Positions 27,091 through 35,957 of a DNA stretch of 64,000 nucleotides are shown here, one piece after another; the first letter of the stretch is position 1, and each line of letters opens with the position of its first letter. This stretch comes from an uncultured Aquimarina sp. (GTDB lineage Bacteria; Bacteroidota; Bacteroidia; Flavobacteriales; Flavobacteriaceae): the NCBI GenBank assembly GCA_947500505.1, contig CANMSL010000010.1, positions 62,001 through 126,000 on the forward strand. Direction: 5' to 3'. Position numbers and translations under genes: made by a program. The notes under the pieces are model-generated. The model did no database searches. It saw only the letters and a list, made by a program, of their open reading frames with translations, and was not told where the DNA came from.

Positions 27091-28899
27091 TTATTTAGCT
27101 TGCAACCACTTTTCTCTTTTTTCTAAAGCTTTTTTACTAGGTTTTGAAAATTGCGTTATCTCTACAGTAGGATCTGCGTCAAATCGGATTAATGCTTTTC
27201 TCTCCTCGCCAAGCCTTCTATACACCAATGTAGCTTTTTTACCAGGTTTATATTTTTTTAGTGCTTCATTAAATTGTTCGATGGTAGAAAAAGATTGATT
27301 GTCAATAGTTACAATTACATCATCTTTTTCTAAGCCAGCTATATATGCAGGTGTTCCTTTTTTTACGTATTTGGAAATTATTGCATTATCATCCTCATTA
27401 AATTCGATTTCAACTCCTAAAAATGCTTTTTTGCTATCTGTTTTTGGGTATATAGCTACAGATCCTAATAATTTTTTGAAATCTGGTGTCTGACTATCAA
27501 AAATATACTTTTCGAAAAAATCATCAGCAAAAGACTCGCCAGCATATTCTCTTAACGTAAAGAACAAATTTTCGATGGTGTAAGGTATTTCTGTTTTTCC
27601 GTATTTAGTCCAAACTAATCTTAAATAATCATCAAGGTTTAAATCATCTTCATCTCTCAAAGATAGATCGAGGGCCAGTGCTAACATGCTTCCGTAAGAA
27701 TAATAGGATATAAAAGTATTACCCCGGTTGGTAGGATCAACTGATGTTGCTGCGTCAACTAAAGGCGCTTGATAGCTCATCTCCATAGGATTAAAATATT
27801 GTAACGCAGGAGAGTTCCATACGTAGTTATACGTTTTGCTTAACCCTTCTATGTATTGATCTTGAGTGATAATACCTGCTCTGCAAAGAATTAAATTGGT
27901 ATAATAACTTGTAAACCCTTCAGCAAACCATAATTCTCCAGACATATTTACTTCTTCAAAATCAAAAGGCTCTAGAGAAATTGGTCGGATTCGTTCTACA
28001 TTCCAGGAGTGAAAAAACTCATGAGATACGGTGCCAATATTTTTTTCCATCCCACCATCCGCAAGACTTAAAGTACTTGTTAATACAGTAGAATTACGGT
28101 GCTCCATCCCATCTCCTGAAACATTTGGCATATAGCAAGCGAGAAACATATATTCTCCGTAATCAAAATTAGGATAATCTCCGAAAACAGCTTTTTCCTG
28201 TTCTACAACTTTTTTTACTTGTTCAAAATATTGATCTGCTTCCTCCTCTGTACCCTGATGGTGTAAAACTAATTTTATTTTATACTCCGTTCCACCAGAC
28301 TCCACATTAAATTCACGTATCGTATGATTACTTATTTCTGCAGGGCTATCCATAAAATATTGCAGATTAGGTGCTAAAAATCCATTACCCCCTAATGGGA
28401 TAAGTTGTGTCGCAACTTTCCAGTTAAGATCTTCCCTGACTCTATATGTTACTTGTACCGGGCGATCTTTTAAAGTAGGAATATACATAAATGTCGCAGG
28501 CATATTAAGATGCGCGTGAGTTTCATCAATCTGAGAATACGTTCCATCACCTCGATCAGCAAATAGTGTGTAAGAGACATTAAGCGTACCGTCATGTCCA
28601 GAAACATCCCATTGATGGGGATTGGGTCTGGTTATGGTCACATCCTTTCCCTTGCTATCTGTGATTTTAACGTCATATACATTTTTGACAAACTCATGTA
28701 AAGCATATCTGCCAGGTGAGGTTCTGCTCATTCTTAACGAAATAGTGCCGCTTTCTAAATTACTAAATACTGCATTGATCTGCGCTTCGTGATGTACAGC
28801 ATTTTCAAAAGAAATTTGGTATTCGTTTCTTATCTGAGAATATCCTGATTTAAAAACGAAAAGAGAAAAAATTAAAATAAAAAATCGAAAAGATTTCAT
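27091..28899 (-). CDS. M61 family metallopeptidase with PDZ domain
   Basis: The 602-aa secreted protein has a signal peptide (cleavage near GYS-Q). An M61 (glycyl aminopeptidase-like) catalytic region follows with HEFFHSWN at 293-300 and the third zinc ligand in WFAEGF (Glu327). The C-terminal PDZ domain spans about 490-570 (FLGVEIEF, GTPAYIAGLEKDDVIVTID). M61 enzymes cleave N-terminal Gly or Ala residues from peptides in the periplasm or outside. It stands alone, convergent with the T6SS operon. Confidence 0.92.
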   Translation of the reverse strand: MKSFRFFILIFSLFVFKSGYSQIRNEYQISFENAVHHEAQINAVFSNLESGTISLRMSRTSPGRYALHEFVKNVYDVKITDSKGKDVTITRPNPHQWDVSGHDGTLNVSYTLFADRGDGTYSQIDETHAHLNMPATFMYIPTLKDRPVQVTYRVREDLNWKVATQLIPLGGNGFLAPNLQYFMDSPAEISNHTIREFNVESGGTEYKIKLVLHHQGTEEEADQYFEQVKKVVEQEKAVFGDYPNFDYGEYMFLACYMPNVSGDGMEHRNSTVLTSTLSLADGGMEKNIGTVSHEFFHSWNVERIRPISLEPFDFEEVNMSGELWFAEGFTSYYTNLILCRAGIITQDQYIEGLSKTYNYVWNSPALQYFNPMEMSYQAPLVDAATSVDPTNRGNTFISYYSYGSMLALALDLSLRDEDDLNLDDYLRLVWTKYGKTEIPYTIENLFFTLREYAGESFADDFFEKYIFDSQTPDFKKLLGSVAIYPKTDSKKAFLGVEIEFNEDDNAIISKYVKKGTPAYIAGLEKDDVIVTIDNQSFSTIEQFNEALKKYKPGKKATLVYRRLGEERKALIRFDADPTVEITQFSKPSKKALEKREKWLQAK

Positions 28900-29159
28900 T
28901 AATAAGGTTTTTGGTTAAAATATTCGTTCTTCTACAATATGTAAAATTATAATAATTAGTTGCTGAAAAGCAAATAGGAAAGTTCGAAAAATTTGTGGGG
29001 CTCAGCAATATTTTTAAACAAAACTTTAAAAACTTACAGAAGCCAAAAATACAACAAACTCTCAATTGCACAAATTATCCTAGCGGAAATTAGCTTTTAC
29101 CTGAAAGGCTTGATGAATTAAGTTAATAAAATGTGATATCCATATAAAAATGTTAATTT

Positions 29160-29204
29160 TTGTTTAACGTATTACTTAAAGTATTAAACAATCTTGTAGA
29201 TTTG
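29160..29204 (+). promoter_or_regulatory. Putative operator and promoter of the folE operon
   Basis: TTGTTTAA (29160-29167) and TTAAACAA (29184-29191) form a perfect 8-bp inverted repeat with a 16-bp spacer. It is followed by TAGATTTG (29197-29204), an exact TAnnTTTG -7 box. The same TTGTTTA-N18-TAAACAATCTTGT arrangement recurs at 31148-31185 in front of the photolyase genes. The palindrome next to the -7 box suggests a dimeric regulator. The rest of the 400-bp gap from 28900 shows no gene. Confidence 0.7.
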
Positions 29205-29303
29205 ATGTATTAATATTGATTGCGTGTACTTACTGTATAAAAGATTCTTTTATAATATTAGTTGGTTCGTATCGTGATATTACTAATACATAAAGAGAAC
29301 GAA

Positions 29304-30002
29304 ATGAAAATAGAGACAGAAATACTAAGAAAGCCAGAAAAACTTAATCTGGATGACTTTTCAATTGAAGAAATAGGGAATGATCATATTAGTACAGGAA
29401 TGGAAACACCATTAAAGAGAGGTGCTTTTGAGATTCCGGATGAAGAAAAAAAAGAGCGTATAGCATACTTTTTTGCAGAGATTATGGATGTAATTGGATT
29501 AGATCTGTCAGATGATTCTTTAAAGGGAACTCCAAAGCGTGTGGCAAAAATGTATATTGATGAGATTTTTTCTGGATTAAACCCTAAGAATAAGCCTAAA
29601 GTAGCATTATTTAATAATAAGTATCAGTATAATCAAATGCTAATTGAGAAAAATATTACTTTTTATTCTAATTGTGAGCACCATTTTGTTCCAATTATGG
29701 GAAAAGCACATGTCGCTTATATTTCTTCGGGGAAGGTAATTGGTTTGTCAAAACTAAATAGAATTGTACAATATTACGCTAAACGTCCACAAGTACAAGA
29801 ACGATTAACGAATCAAATTGCAAAAGAACTTAAACAAATTCTTGCAACCGAAGATGTGGCAGTAATTATTGATGCAAAACATTTGTGTGTGTCTTCCAGA
29901 GGAGTGAAAGATGATACATCTGCTACGGTTACCTCTTATTACGGAGGAGTTTTTAATACATCCGATAAAATTTTAGAATTACAGAATTATATCAATAATT
30001 AG
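29304..30002 (+). CDS. folE: GTP cyclohydrolase I
   Basis: I start at the ATG at 29304 (232 aa) rather than the upstream in-frame TTG. FolE motifs are clear: LKGTPKRVAKMYIDEIFSG, the zinc/active-site segment SNCEHHFVPIMGKAHVAYIS, GLSKLNRIVQYYAKRPQVQERLT and the second zinc Cys in AKHLCVSSRGVKD. It makes dihydroneopterin triphosphate, the first step to folate and other pterins. It leads a photolyase cluster, and many photolyases use a pterin (5,10-methenyl-THF) antenna, so this copy may serve that purpose. Its promoter shares an operator-like palindrome with the photolyase genes. Confidence 0.95.
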   Translation: MKIETEILRKPEKLNLDDFSIEEIGNDHISTGMETPLKRGAFEIPDEEKKERIAYFFAEIMDVIGLDLSDDSLKGTPKRVAKMYIDEIFSGLNPKNKPKVALFNNKYQYNQMLIEKNITFYSNCEHHFVPIMGKAHVAYISSGKVIGLSKLNRIVQYYAKRPQVQERLTNQIAKELKQILATEDVAVIIDAKHLCVSSRGVKDDTSATVTSYYGGVFNTSDKILELQNYINN

Positions 30003-30034
30003 TTTTTATCCACGATAAAACCTTATAACACAAT

Positions 30035-30664
30035 ATGCATTATACAAAGCAAGAGATTGCACAAATGGATCGGGTGCAACGGTTAAAAACAATAAATGCC
30101 GTATCCGGTATAAAACCAGCCAATCTTATCGGTTCTATATCTGATAAAGGAATGACCAATGTGGCAATATTCAGTTCTGTAATTCATTTAGGCAGTGATC
30201 CTGCACTTATGGGATTTATAATGAGACCAACTGGTGAAGTCCCTAGACATACATATGAAAATATTTTACAAAACGGTTCATATACAATCAATCATATACA
30301 TCGCTCTTTTATTAAAAATGCTCATTACACTTCTGCCAAGTTGGATCGAAATGAATCTGAATTTATTAGATGTGGTTTAACAGAAGAATATATTGAAGAT
30401 TGTGAGGCTCCTTTTGTTAAAGAGAGTCAACTTAAAATAGGGTTAGAGTTTTTGGAAGAGATAGATATTCGACACAATGGAACTATTTTGATTATCGGAG
30501 AGATAAAACATCTAATCATACCACAACAAATTATTGGAAGGCATCAGGATTTGGATCTTGGTTTGATCGACACTGTTGGTATTTCCGGGTTGAATAGCTA
30601 TTATGCCTTAGAAAAAATTGCAGAATACCCCTACGCCAGAGTTAATGAAATACCGGATTTTTAA
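30035..30664 (+). CDS. Flavin reductase-like FMN-binding protein
   Basis: This 209-aa cytoplasmic protein resembles the FMN-binding split-barrel (flavin reductase-like) family: an NLIGSISDKGMTNVAIFSSVIHLGSDPALMGF core with the T/S-rich flavin-binding loop, and a C-terminal GLIDTVGISGLNSYYALEK tail. Family members reduce flavin with NAD(P)H or bind it as an electron carrier. Between folE and photolyase genes it could supply reduced FAD for photolyases or repair flavin, which is an inference. It is 32 bp after folE and 5 bp before the next gene. Confidence 0.8.
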   Translation: MHYTKQEIAQMDRVQRLKTINAVSGIKPANLIGSISDKGMTNVAIFSSVIHLGSDPALMGFIMRPTGEVPRHTYENILQNGSYTINHIHRSFIKNAHYTSAKLDRNESEFIRCGLTEEYIEDCEAPFVKESQLKIGLEFLEEIDIRHNGTILIIGEIKHLIIPQQIIGRHQDLDLGLIDTVGISGLNSYYALEKIAEYPYARVNEIPDF

Positions 30665-30669
30665 ATGAT

Positions 30670-31083
30670 ATGGAGTTGATAGTTGCTAAGTTGCTCGTTG
30701 ATTTTGGATTGGTAGTATTAATATGGATAGTACAATTGATAATTTATCCTGGTTTTACCTATTATCAAAAACAAAGTCTAGTGAATTGGCATCAACTATA
30801 CACTTTTAGAATTGGTGTTATTGTAATGCCGTTAATGATAGGTCAACTAACCATAAGCTTCGTTCAGGTTTTTAGTAAGATTGATTTTCATAATATTTTG
30901 AATTTAATTCTTATAATCGCAGTATGGATATCCACTTTTCTGCAGTTTGTGCCAATTCATAACCGTATTACTAATGGCAAAATTGATATGAAGCTAATGA
31001 ATACTTTAATCAAGATTAATTGGCTGAGAACTTTTTTGTGGACGATGATCTTCTCCCTAACTCTTTATACATATTACTTATAG
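30670..31083 (+). CDS. Four-helix membrane protein of the photolyase cluster
   Basis: The 137-aa product has four hydrophobic helices (about residues 6-28, 47-68, 74-96 and 116-136) and few charged loops. The short motif YPGFTYY follows helix 1 and FVPIHNRIT follows helix 3, a pattern reminiscent of DUF1772-like small membrane proteins. I do not know a function. It is 5 bp after the flavin-reductase-like gene and ends the first sub-operon. Confidence 0.65.
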   Translation: MELIVAKLLVDFGLVVLIWIVQLIIYPGFTYYQKQSLVNWHQLYTFRIGVIVMPLMIGQLTISFVQVFSKIDFHNILNLILIIAVWISTFLQFVPIHNRITNGKIDMKLMNTLIKINWLRTFLWTMIFSLTLYTYYL

Positions 31084-31147
31084 CGTTCTAGTGATAAAAA
31101 CGTGGATAATGTTTATGTCGTGTTAAAATTCTCTAAGAAGTGTATTT

Positions 31148-31185
31148 TTGTTTAGTTATTTCGTAAATTGGTTAAACAATCTTGT
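31148..31185 (+). promoter_or_regulatory. Second copy of the putative photolyase-cluster operator
   Basis: TTGTTTA at 31148-31154 and TAAACAA at 31173-31179, 18 bp apart, repeat the arrangement seen before folE, including the flanking TTT on the left and TCTTGT on the right. No TAnnTTTG box follows, and the DUF2256 ATG begins at 31189, only 9 bp after the palindrome. Either the transcript is nearly leaderless or the promoter lies elsewhere. Confidence 0.6.
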
Positions 31186-31188
31186 GTT

Positions 31189-31350
31189 ATGAAAAAAGCC
31201 AATCTAGCCACTAAAATTTGTTTAGTTTGTGATAGACCGTTTACCTGGAGGAAAAAATGGGAAAAGGTATGGGATGAAGTGAAATATTGTAGTAATAGGT
31301 GTAGGGGCAATCGACGAGAAAACAGAAAAATCCAGACACTTGGGAAATAA
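31189..31350 (+). CDS. DUF2256 small zinc-binding-type protein
   Basis: The ATG at 31189 gives a 53-aa protein beginning MKKANLATKICLVCDRPFTWRKKW, the usual DUF2256 start, so the upstream in-frame TTG is not used. Two cysteine pairs (C-x2-C and C-x3-C, in ICLVC and YCSNRC) form a probable zinc ribbon with a basic tail. DUF2256 genes are recurrent neighbours of cryptochrome/photolyase genes in bacteria; the function is unknown. It overlaps no gene, and the cryptochrome ATG follows 13 bp later. Confidence 0.85.
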   Translation: MKKANLATKICLVCDRPFTWRKKWEKVWDEVKYCSNRCRGNRRENRKIQTLGK

Positions 31351-31363
31351 TTACCTTTTAGAT

Positions 31364-32665
31364 ATGGAAAAAACAGGATTGATATGGTTTAGAAATGATT
31401 TGAGGGTTACCGATAATAATTCTGTATCGAAAGCAATAAAAGAAAATGATAAGATAATAGCCATTTACTTTTTTGAACCTCGATTATTTAAAAAGGATCG
31501 ATTCGGTTTTAGAAAGACAGAAAAATATCGAGCTAAATTTCTTATAGAAAGTATATCAGTGCTTAGAGAAAATTTAAAAAGACACAATGTTACATTATTA
31601 GTTTATCACAATAAGCCGGAGACCATCTTACCTAAACTTACTAGTGATCACAAAATAAATAATATATATCTTCAAGAAGAATGGACGGATGAAGAAGTGC
31701 AAGTAGTAGAGACAGCAAAGAAGGCGATTGATGACGATACTATAAGTTTTATACATACATATGACCAATTTCTTTTTCATCCTGAAGACATTCCATTTAA
31801 TTTTAATCAGATTCCTCAGGTTTTTACAAATTTTAGAAAGCAATGTGAAAAATTATCAGCGGTACGATCAGAGGTTAATGCTAAGAAAATGTTTTCAGAA
31901 AACTTTTTTACCAATCCAACACCAGTTCCGACGCTTTCTGATCTTGGTTTCGAAGATTTTGAAACTGATTCCAGATCAGCATTTCCCTTTGAGGGAGGAG
32001 AAGATCAGGCGCTTCGAAGAGTTGACGATTATTTTTGGAATACAAAAAGATTGTCTTATTATAAAAAAACCAGAAACGGTTTAGTTGGAGAAAATTATAG
32101 TTCCAAATTCTCTGCCTGGTTAGCGAATGGTTGTCTGTCGCCCAGAACGATCTTTCGTCAAATAACATCCTACGAGAAAGAAATAGAAAAAAATCAAAGT
32201 ACCTATTGGTTGTTTTTTGAGCTGATATGGAGGGACTTTTTTAAATACGTTTCCTTAAAGCACGGTAATAATCTTTTTAAGCTCAAAGGGATTTTAAAAA
32301 AGGATTATTCTTGGTCTTTGGACGATGAAAAAATCAAAGATTGGATTATGGGAGAAACTGATGAGCCTTTTGTTAATGCAAATATGATAGAATTAAGAAA
32401 TACTGGATGGATGAGCAATCGCGGAAGACAAAACGTAGCATCTTATTTTGCAAAAAAATTAAAACTTGATTGGCGAATTGGAGCTGCATATTTCGAATCA
32501 TTATTAATTGATTATGATTTACATAGCAACTACGGAAACTGGCAATATCTAGCCGGAGTTGGCAATGATCCTAGAGATAGAAAATTTAATATAAAAACGC
32601 AAGCAGAACGATATGACCCGACTCAAAAGTTTCAAAATCTATGGTTACAACCAACATTATTTTAA
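31364..32665 (+). CDS. Cryptochrome-DASH (photolyase family)
   Basis: Starting at the ATG at 31364, the 433-aa protein has the photolyase N-terminal fold (GLIWFRNDLRVTDN). Its FAD domain carries the DASH signatures KFSAWLANGCLSPR, WLFFELIWRDFFKY, NTGWMSNRGRQNVASY and DLHSNYGNWQYLAGVGNDPR. Cry-DASH enzymes bind FAD and an antenna pterin and repair cyclobutane dimers in single-stranded DNA, with possible signalling roles. The FeS photolyase gene starts 3 bp downstream. Confidence 0.93.
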   Translation: MEKTGLIWFRNDLRVTDNNSVSKAIKENDKIIAIYFFEPRLFKKDRFGFRKTEKYRAKFLIESISVLRENLKRHNVTLLVYHNKPETILPKLTSDHKINNIYLQEEWTDEEVQVVETAKKAIDDDTISFIHTYDQFLFHPEDIPFNFNQIPQVFTNFRKQCEKLSAVRSEVNAKKMFSENFFTNPTPVPTLSDLGFEDFETDSRSAFPFEGGEDQALRRVDDYFWNTKRLSYYKKTRNGLVGENYSSKFSAWLANGCLSPRTIFRQITSYEKEIEKNQSTYWLFFELIWRDFFKYVSLKHGNNLFKLKGILKKDYSWSLDDEKIKDWIMGETDEPFVNANMIELRNTGWMSNRGRQNVASYFAKKLKLDWRIGAAYFESLLIDYDLHSNYGNWQYLAGVGNDPRDRKFNIKTQAERYDPTQKFQNLWLQPTLF

Positions 32666-32668
32666 GGT

Positions 32669-34201
32669 ATGATATTACGATTAATACTTGGTGATCAATT
32701 AAATCATAAACATTCCTGGTACGAGAATAATCAAGATGATATTCTATATTTTTTGGCAGAAATGCGTCAGGAAACAGATTATACAACTCATCACATACAG
32801 AAAGTTGTTGGTTTTTTTCAAAGTATGCGAAACTTTACTTCTTGGTTGAAGAAAAAAGGATTAGGCGTAATTTATTATACGCTAGATCATAAAGATAATC
32901 AACAGGATTTGATAGAAAACCTTAAAAAATTAATTGAGGATAATAAAATTACGAAATTTGAATATCAACTCCCTGATGAGTATCGTTTGGATGATCAATT
33001 GAAAGAGTTTTGCAAATCTTTAAATATAGATACCGAATTTTTTGATACTGAACATTTCCTTACATCGAGAACTGATTTGGAAAAGTTTTACGAAGGAAAA
33101 AAGCGAATGACTATGGAATATTTTTATCGCCATATGCGAAAAAAATACGATATAATGATGGTCAACGATTCTGATCCTGAAGGTGGTAAGTGGAATTATG
33201 ATAAAAGTAACCGCAATAAATGGAAAGGAGAACACGAGATACCACAAGAGCGAGGTTTTGGAAAGGATGTATCCGATATCGTAAATATGATCAAAGAACA
33301 CGGAGTAAAAACTATAGGAAATATTGAAGCAACCAATTTCAGCTGGCCAACCTCAAGAGAAGACAGTCTTTCAGTTCTTAATTACTTCTGCAAAAAAATG
33401 CTAGTGCATTTTGGAGATTATCAGGATGCTATGCATACCGACGAAAAATTCCTTTTTCATAGCCGGCTTTCTTTTGCTATGAACACTAAAATGCTTCATC
33501 CTATGGAAGTCATCGAATCCGTAATTGATCACTGGAGAGAGCACAAGGATGATATCGATATTTCTCAGGTAGAAGGTTTTGTTCGTCAGATTATTGGTTG
33601 GAGAGAATATATGCGAGGTATTTATTGGAAGGAAATGCCTGGATACCGCAGAAGTAACAAATTGGATAATCAAAATTCATTACCGGATTTTTATTGGACA
33701 GCAGATACCAAAATGAGTTGCTTGCACCATTCTATCAAACAAAGCCTGGATGATGCCTATGCACATCATATACAACGACTAATGATCACTGGTAATTATG
33801 CTCTGCTAACAATGACACATCCTGATGAGGTATGTGATTGGTATTTAGGTGTATATATTGATGCTATCGAGTGGGTAGAGATAACTAATACCAGAGGAAT
33901 GAGTCAATTTGCAGATGGAGGCATTGTAGCAACAAAACCTTACATTTCTAGCGGGAGCTATATTAATAAAATGAGTAATTACTGTAATAGTTGTCACTAT
34001 AAAGTTTCTAAAAAAACTGAAGAAGATGCTTGTCCTTTTAATGCATTATACTGGAATTTTCTAGACGAAAAACAAGAATATTTTAAGGATAATCAACGGA
34101 TGAGTATGATGATGAATATGCTGAATAAAAAAGATAGAGATGATCTGGAAGCTCTTAAAAAAAGAGCAAATGAAATCATAAAAAACCCTAATGAATATTA
34201 G
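32669..34201 (+). CDS. FeS-BCP class photolyase (PhrB-like, likely (6-4) photolyase)
   Basis: The 510-aa protein begins MILRLILGDQLN, typical of the FeS-BCP/CryPro class. Cys351, Cys439, Cys442 and Cys455 match the four ligands of the [4Fe-4S] cluster in Agrobacterium PhrB (350, 438, 441, 454) almost number for number. The HHIQRLMITGNYALL and DWYLGVYIDAIEWVE stretches are conserved FAD-domain parts. PhrB repairs (6-4) photoproducts and uses a dimethyl-ribityllumazine antenna, a riboflavin precursor. It overlaps the next photolyase gene by 11 bp. Confidence 0.93.
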   Translation: MILRLILGDQLNHKHSWYENNQDDILYFLAEMRQETDYTTHHIQKVVGFFQSMRNFTSWLKKKGLGVIYYTLDHKDNQQDLIENLKKLIEDNKITKFEYQLPDEYRLDDQLKEFCKSLNIDTEFFDTEHFLTSRTDLEKFYEGKKRMTMEYFYRHMRKKYDIMMVNDSDPEGGKWNYDKSNRNKWKGEHEIPQERGFGKDVSDIVNMIKEHGVKTIGNIEATNFSWPTSREDSLSVLNYFCKKMLVHFGDYQDAMHTDEKFLFHSRLSFAMNTKMLHPMEVIESVIDHWREHKDDIDISQVEGFVRQIIGWREYMRGIYWKEMPGYRRSNKLDNQNSLPDFYWTADTKMSCLHHSIKQSLDDAYAHHIQRLMITGNYALLTMTHPDEVCDWYLGVYIDAIEWVEITNTRGMSQFADGGIVATKPYISSGSYINKMSNYCNSCHYKVSKKTEEDACPFNALYWNFLDEKQEYFKDNQRMSMMMNMLNKKDRDDLEALKKRANEIIKNPNEY

Positions 34202-35669
34202 CAAAGAACATATAAATATTGTTTGGTTTAAACGTGACTTAAGGTTACAAGATAATGAGGCTATTTATAATGCTATAGCCACGAAAACCCCTACGTTATT
34301 GTTGTATGTTTTTGAAAACTCTTTGCAAGAAGATAAGCATTATAGCGAACGTCATTGGAATTTTATAAAACAGTCACTATTCGATCTTAATACGCAATTG
34401 ATACCCTACAATACAAGAGTTTTGTGTATGTCTTCAGAAGTAATTCATGCTATTGGGACACTGCAACAATTTTGGAAAATCGATCAGATATTTTCACATC
34501 GAGAAACTGGTATTAGAATTACATATGAACGGGATAAGGCGTTCTCCAGGTTTTGTAAAAATAACTTGATACAGTGGGTAGAAAATGATAATAACGGTAT
34601 TCATAGAGGTCTTAAAAATAGGGAAAGTTGGAGAGAAGATTGTGAACTTTATATGAATCAACAACAATTTCAATTTAAACCAAAACCTGATAGTTTTTTG
34701 TCCATTGATAAAATAACGGAGTTAGAGAACGTATTTAATATCGTTGATCTTTTTACCGTACCCAACAAAAACTTTCAACCAGGAGGGACAACTAAAGGAT
34801 TTGAGTACTTATCTTCATTTTTTAATGGGCGTTATAAAAATTATAGTTTTCATATCTCTAAGCCAGAACTTTCTCGTAAAGGATGTAGTAGATTATCTCC
34901 ATATTTAGCTTGGGGAAATCTTTCTGTCAGACAAGTTTGGCAATACGCTATAAAACAGAGAGAATCCTCAGATACTAAAATACAAATAGATGCATTTACT
35001 TCCCGCTTACAGTGGCAGGTTCATTTTGTTCAAAAGTTTGAGATGGAGGATATCATGGAGTTTGAAAGCATTAATAGCGGTTATAGAAAACTCAAGAAGC
35101 AAATTTCTAAAGCATATAAAACAGCTTGGAAAGAAGGTAAAACGGGATATCCATTGGTAGACGCTTGTATGAGATGTTTAAAAGAAACCGGATATATCAA
35201 TTTTAGAATGAGGGCTCTGGTGGTTTCGTTTTTCACTCATAATCTTTGGCAACCCTGGCAGGAAGCTAGTGCACATTTATCTAGCATGTTTTTGGATTTT
35301 GAACCCGGAATTCATTTTCCGCAATTACAAATGCAGGCAGGAGAGACAGGAATCAATACCTTAAGGATATACAATCCTGTTAAAAATAGTATAGAACATG
35401 ATCCTGAAGGAGTTTTTATTAAAAAATGGATGCCAGAATTAAGAAATGTTCCGGTTGCTTATATTCATGAACCACATAAAATGCCCCCATTGGAACAACA
35501 GTTTAACAACTTCGAAATAGGAAAAGATTATCCATTTCCTATAGTAGATATGAATACTACCAGAAAAAGAGCAAGTGATACATTATGGCAAATGAAAGAA
35601 AATGCTCTTGTTAAAAAAGAGAGTCATAGAATTTTAAAAAAACATACACTACCAAATAGAAAAATATAA
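34191..35669 (+). CDS. Cryptochrome/photolyase family protein (third paralogue)
   Basis: The 492-aa protein has the family start NIVWFKRDLRLQDNEAI, the FAD-domain segment SRLSPYLAWGNLSVRQVW, and GYPLVDACMRCLKETGYINFRMRALVVSF. It lacks the four FeS-cluster cysteines and the DASH C-terminus. The QMQAGETGINTLRIYNP segment (where classical CPD photolyases have D-x-N-GNWQW) marks a separate bacterial clade often annotated simply as deoxyribodipyrimidine photolyase. Whether it repairs CPDs or works as a photoreceptor cannot be told from sequence. Its start overlaps the FeS photolyase stop by 11 bp. Confidence 0.88.
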   Translation: MNISKEHINIVWFKRDLRLQDNEAIYNAIATKTPTLLLYVFENSLQEDKHYSERHWNFIKQSLFDLNTQLIPYNTRVLCMSSEVIHAIGTLQQFWKIDQIFSHRETGIRITYERDKAFSRFCKNNLIQWVENDNNGIHRGLKNRESWREDCELYMNQQQFQFKPKPDSFLSIDKITELENVFNIVDLFTVPNKNFQPGGTTKGFEYLSSFFNGRYKNYSFHISKPELSRKGCSRLSPYLAWGNLSVRQVWQYAIKQRESSDTKIQIDAFTSRLQWQVHFVQKFEMEDIMEFESINSGYRKLKKQISKAYKTAWKEGKTGYPLVDACMRCLKETGYINFRMRALVVSFFTHNLWQPWQEASAHLSSMFLDFEPGIHFPQLQMQAGETGINTLRIYNPVKNSIEHDPEGVFIKKWMPELRNVPVAYIHEPHKMPPLEQQFNNFEIGKDYPFPIVDMNTTRKRASDTLWQMKENALVKKESHRILKKHTLPNRKI

Positions 35670-35675
35670 ATTGAA

Positions 35676-35954
35676 ATGCAAAAGGAATTAAGTATAAGAG
35701 ATATTGACAGAATAATCGAAATGGCCTGGGAAGACAGAACACCTTTTGATGTTATTTTATTACAATTTGGTCTCAAAGAACAAGAAGTCATTAACCTGAT
35801 GCGTAAGGAAATGAAACCATCAAGTTTTAGAATGTGGCGTAAAAGAGTGCAGGGTCGAAAAACAAAACATCTTAAAAAACGTATTTTTGAAGAAGGAAGA
35901 TTTAAATGTTCCCGACAAAAGCAGATAACGCACAACAAAATTTCAAAAAGATAA
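35676..35954 (+). CDS. TIGR03643 family small basic protein
   Basis: The 92-aa product has the compact TIGR03643 sequence DIDRIIEMAWEDRTPFDVIL, then FGLKEQEVINLMRKEMKPSSFRMWRKRVQGRKTKH, a helix-turn-helix-like region followed by a very basic tail. The family is known mainly as a neighbour of photolyase genes in marine bacteria. Its helical, basic nature suggests nucleic-acid binding, but the function is unknown. It starts 6 bp after the third photolyase gene. Confidence 0.85.
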   Translation: MQKELSIRDIDRIIEMAWEDRTPFDVILLQFGLKEQEVINLMRKEMKPSSFRMWRKRVQGRKTKHLKKRIFEEGRFKCSRQKQITHNKISKR

Positions 35955-35957
35955 AAG

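Noticed and set aside
28850..29071. 73-codon minus-strand frame upstream of the M61 gene
   Set aside because: It overlaps the M61 start in another frame and reads as low-complexity Phe/Cys/Asn-rich sequence from an AT-rich leader.
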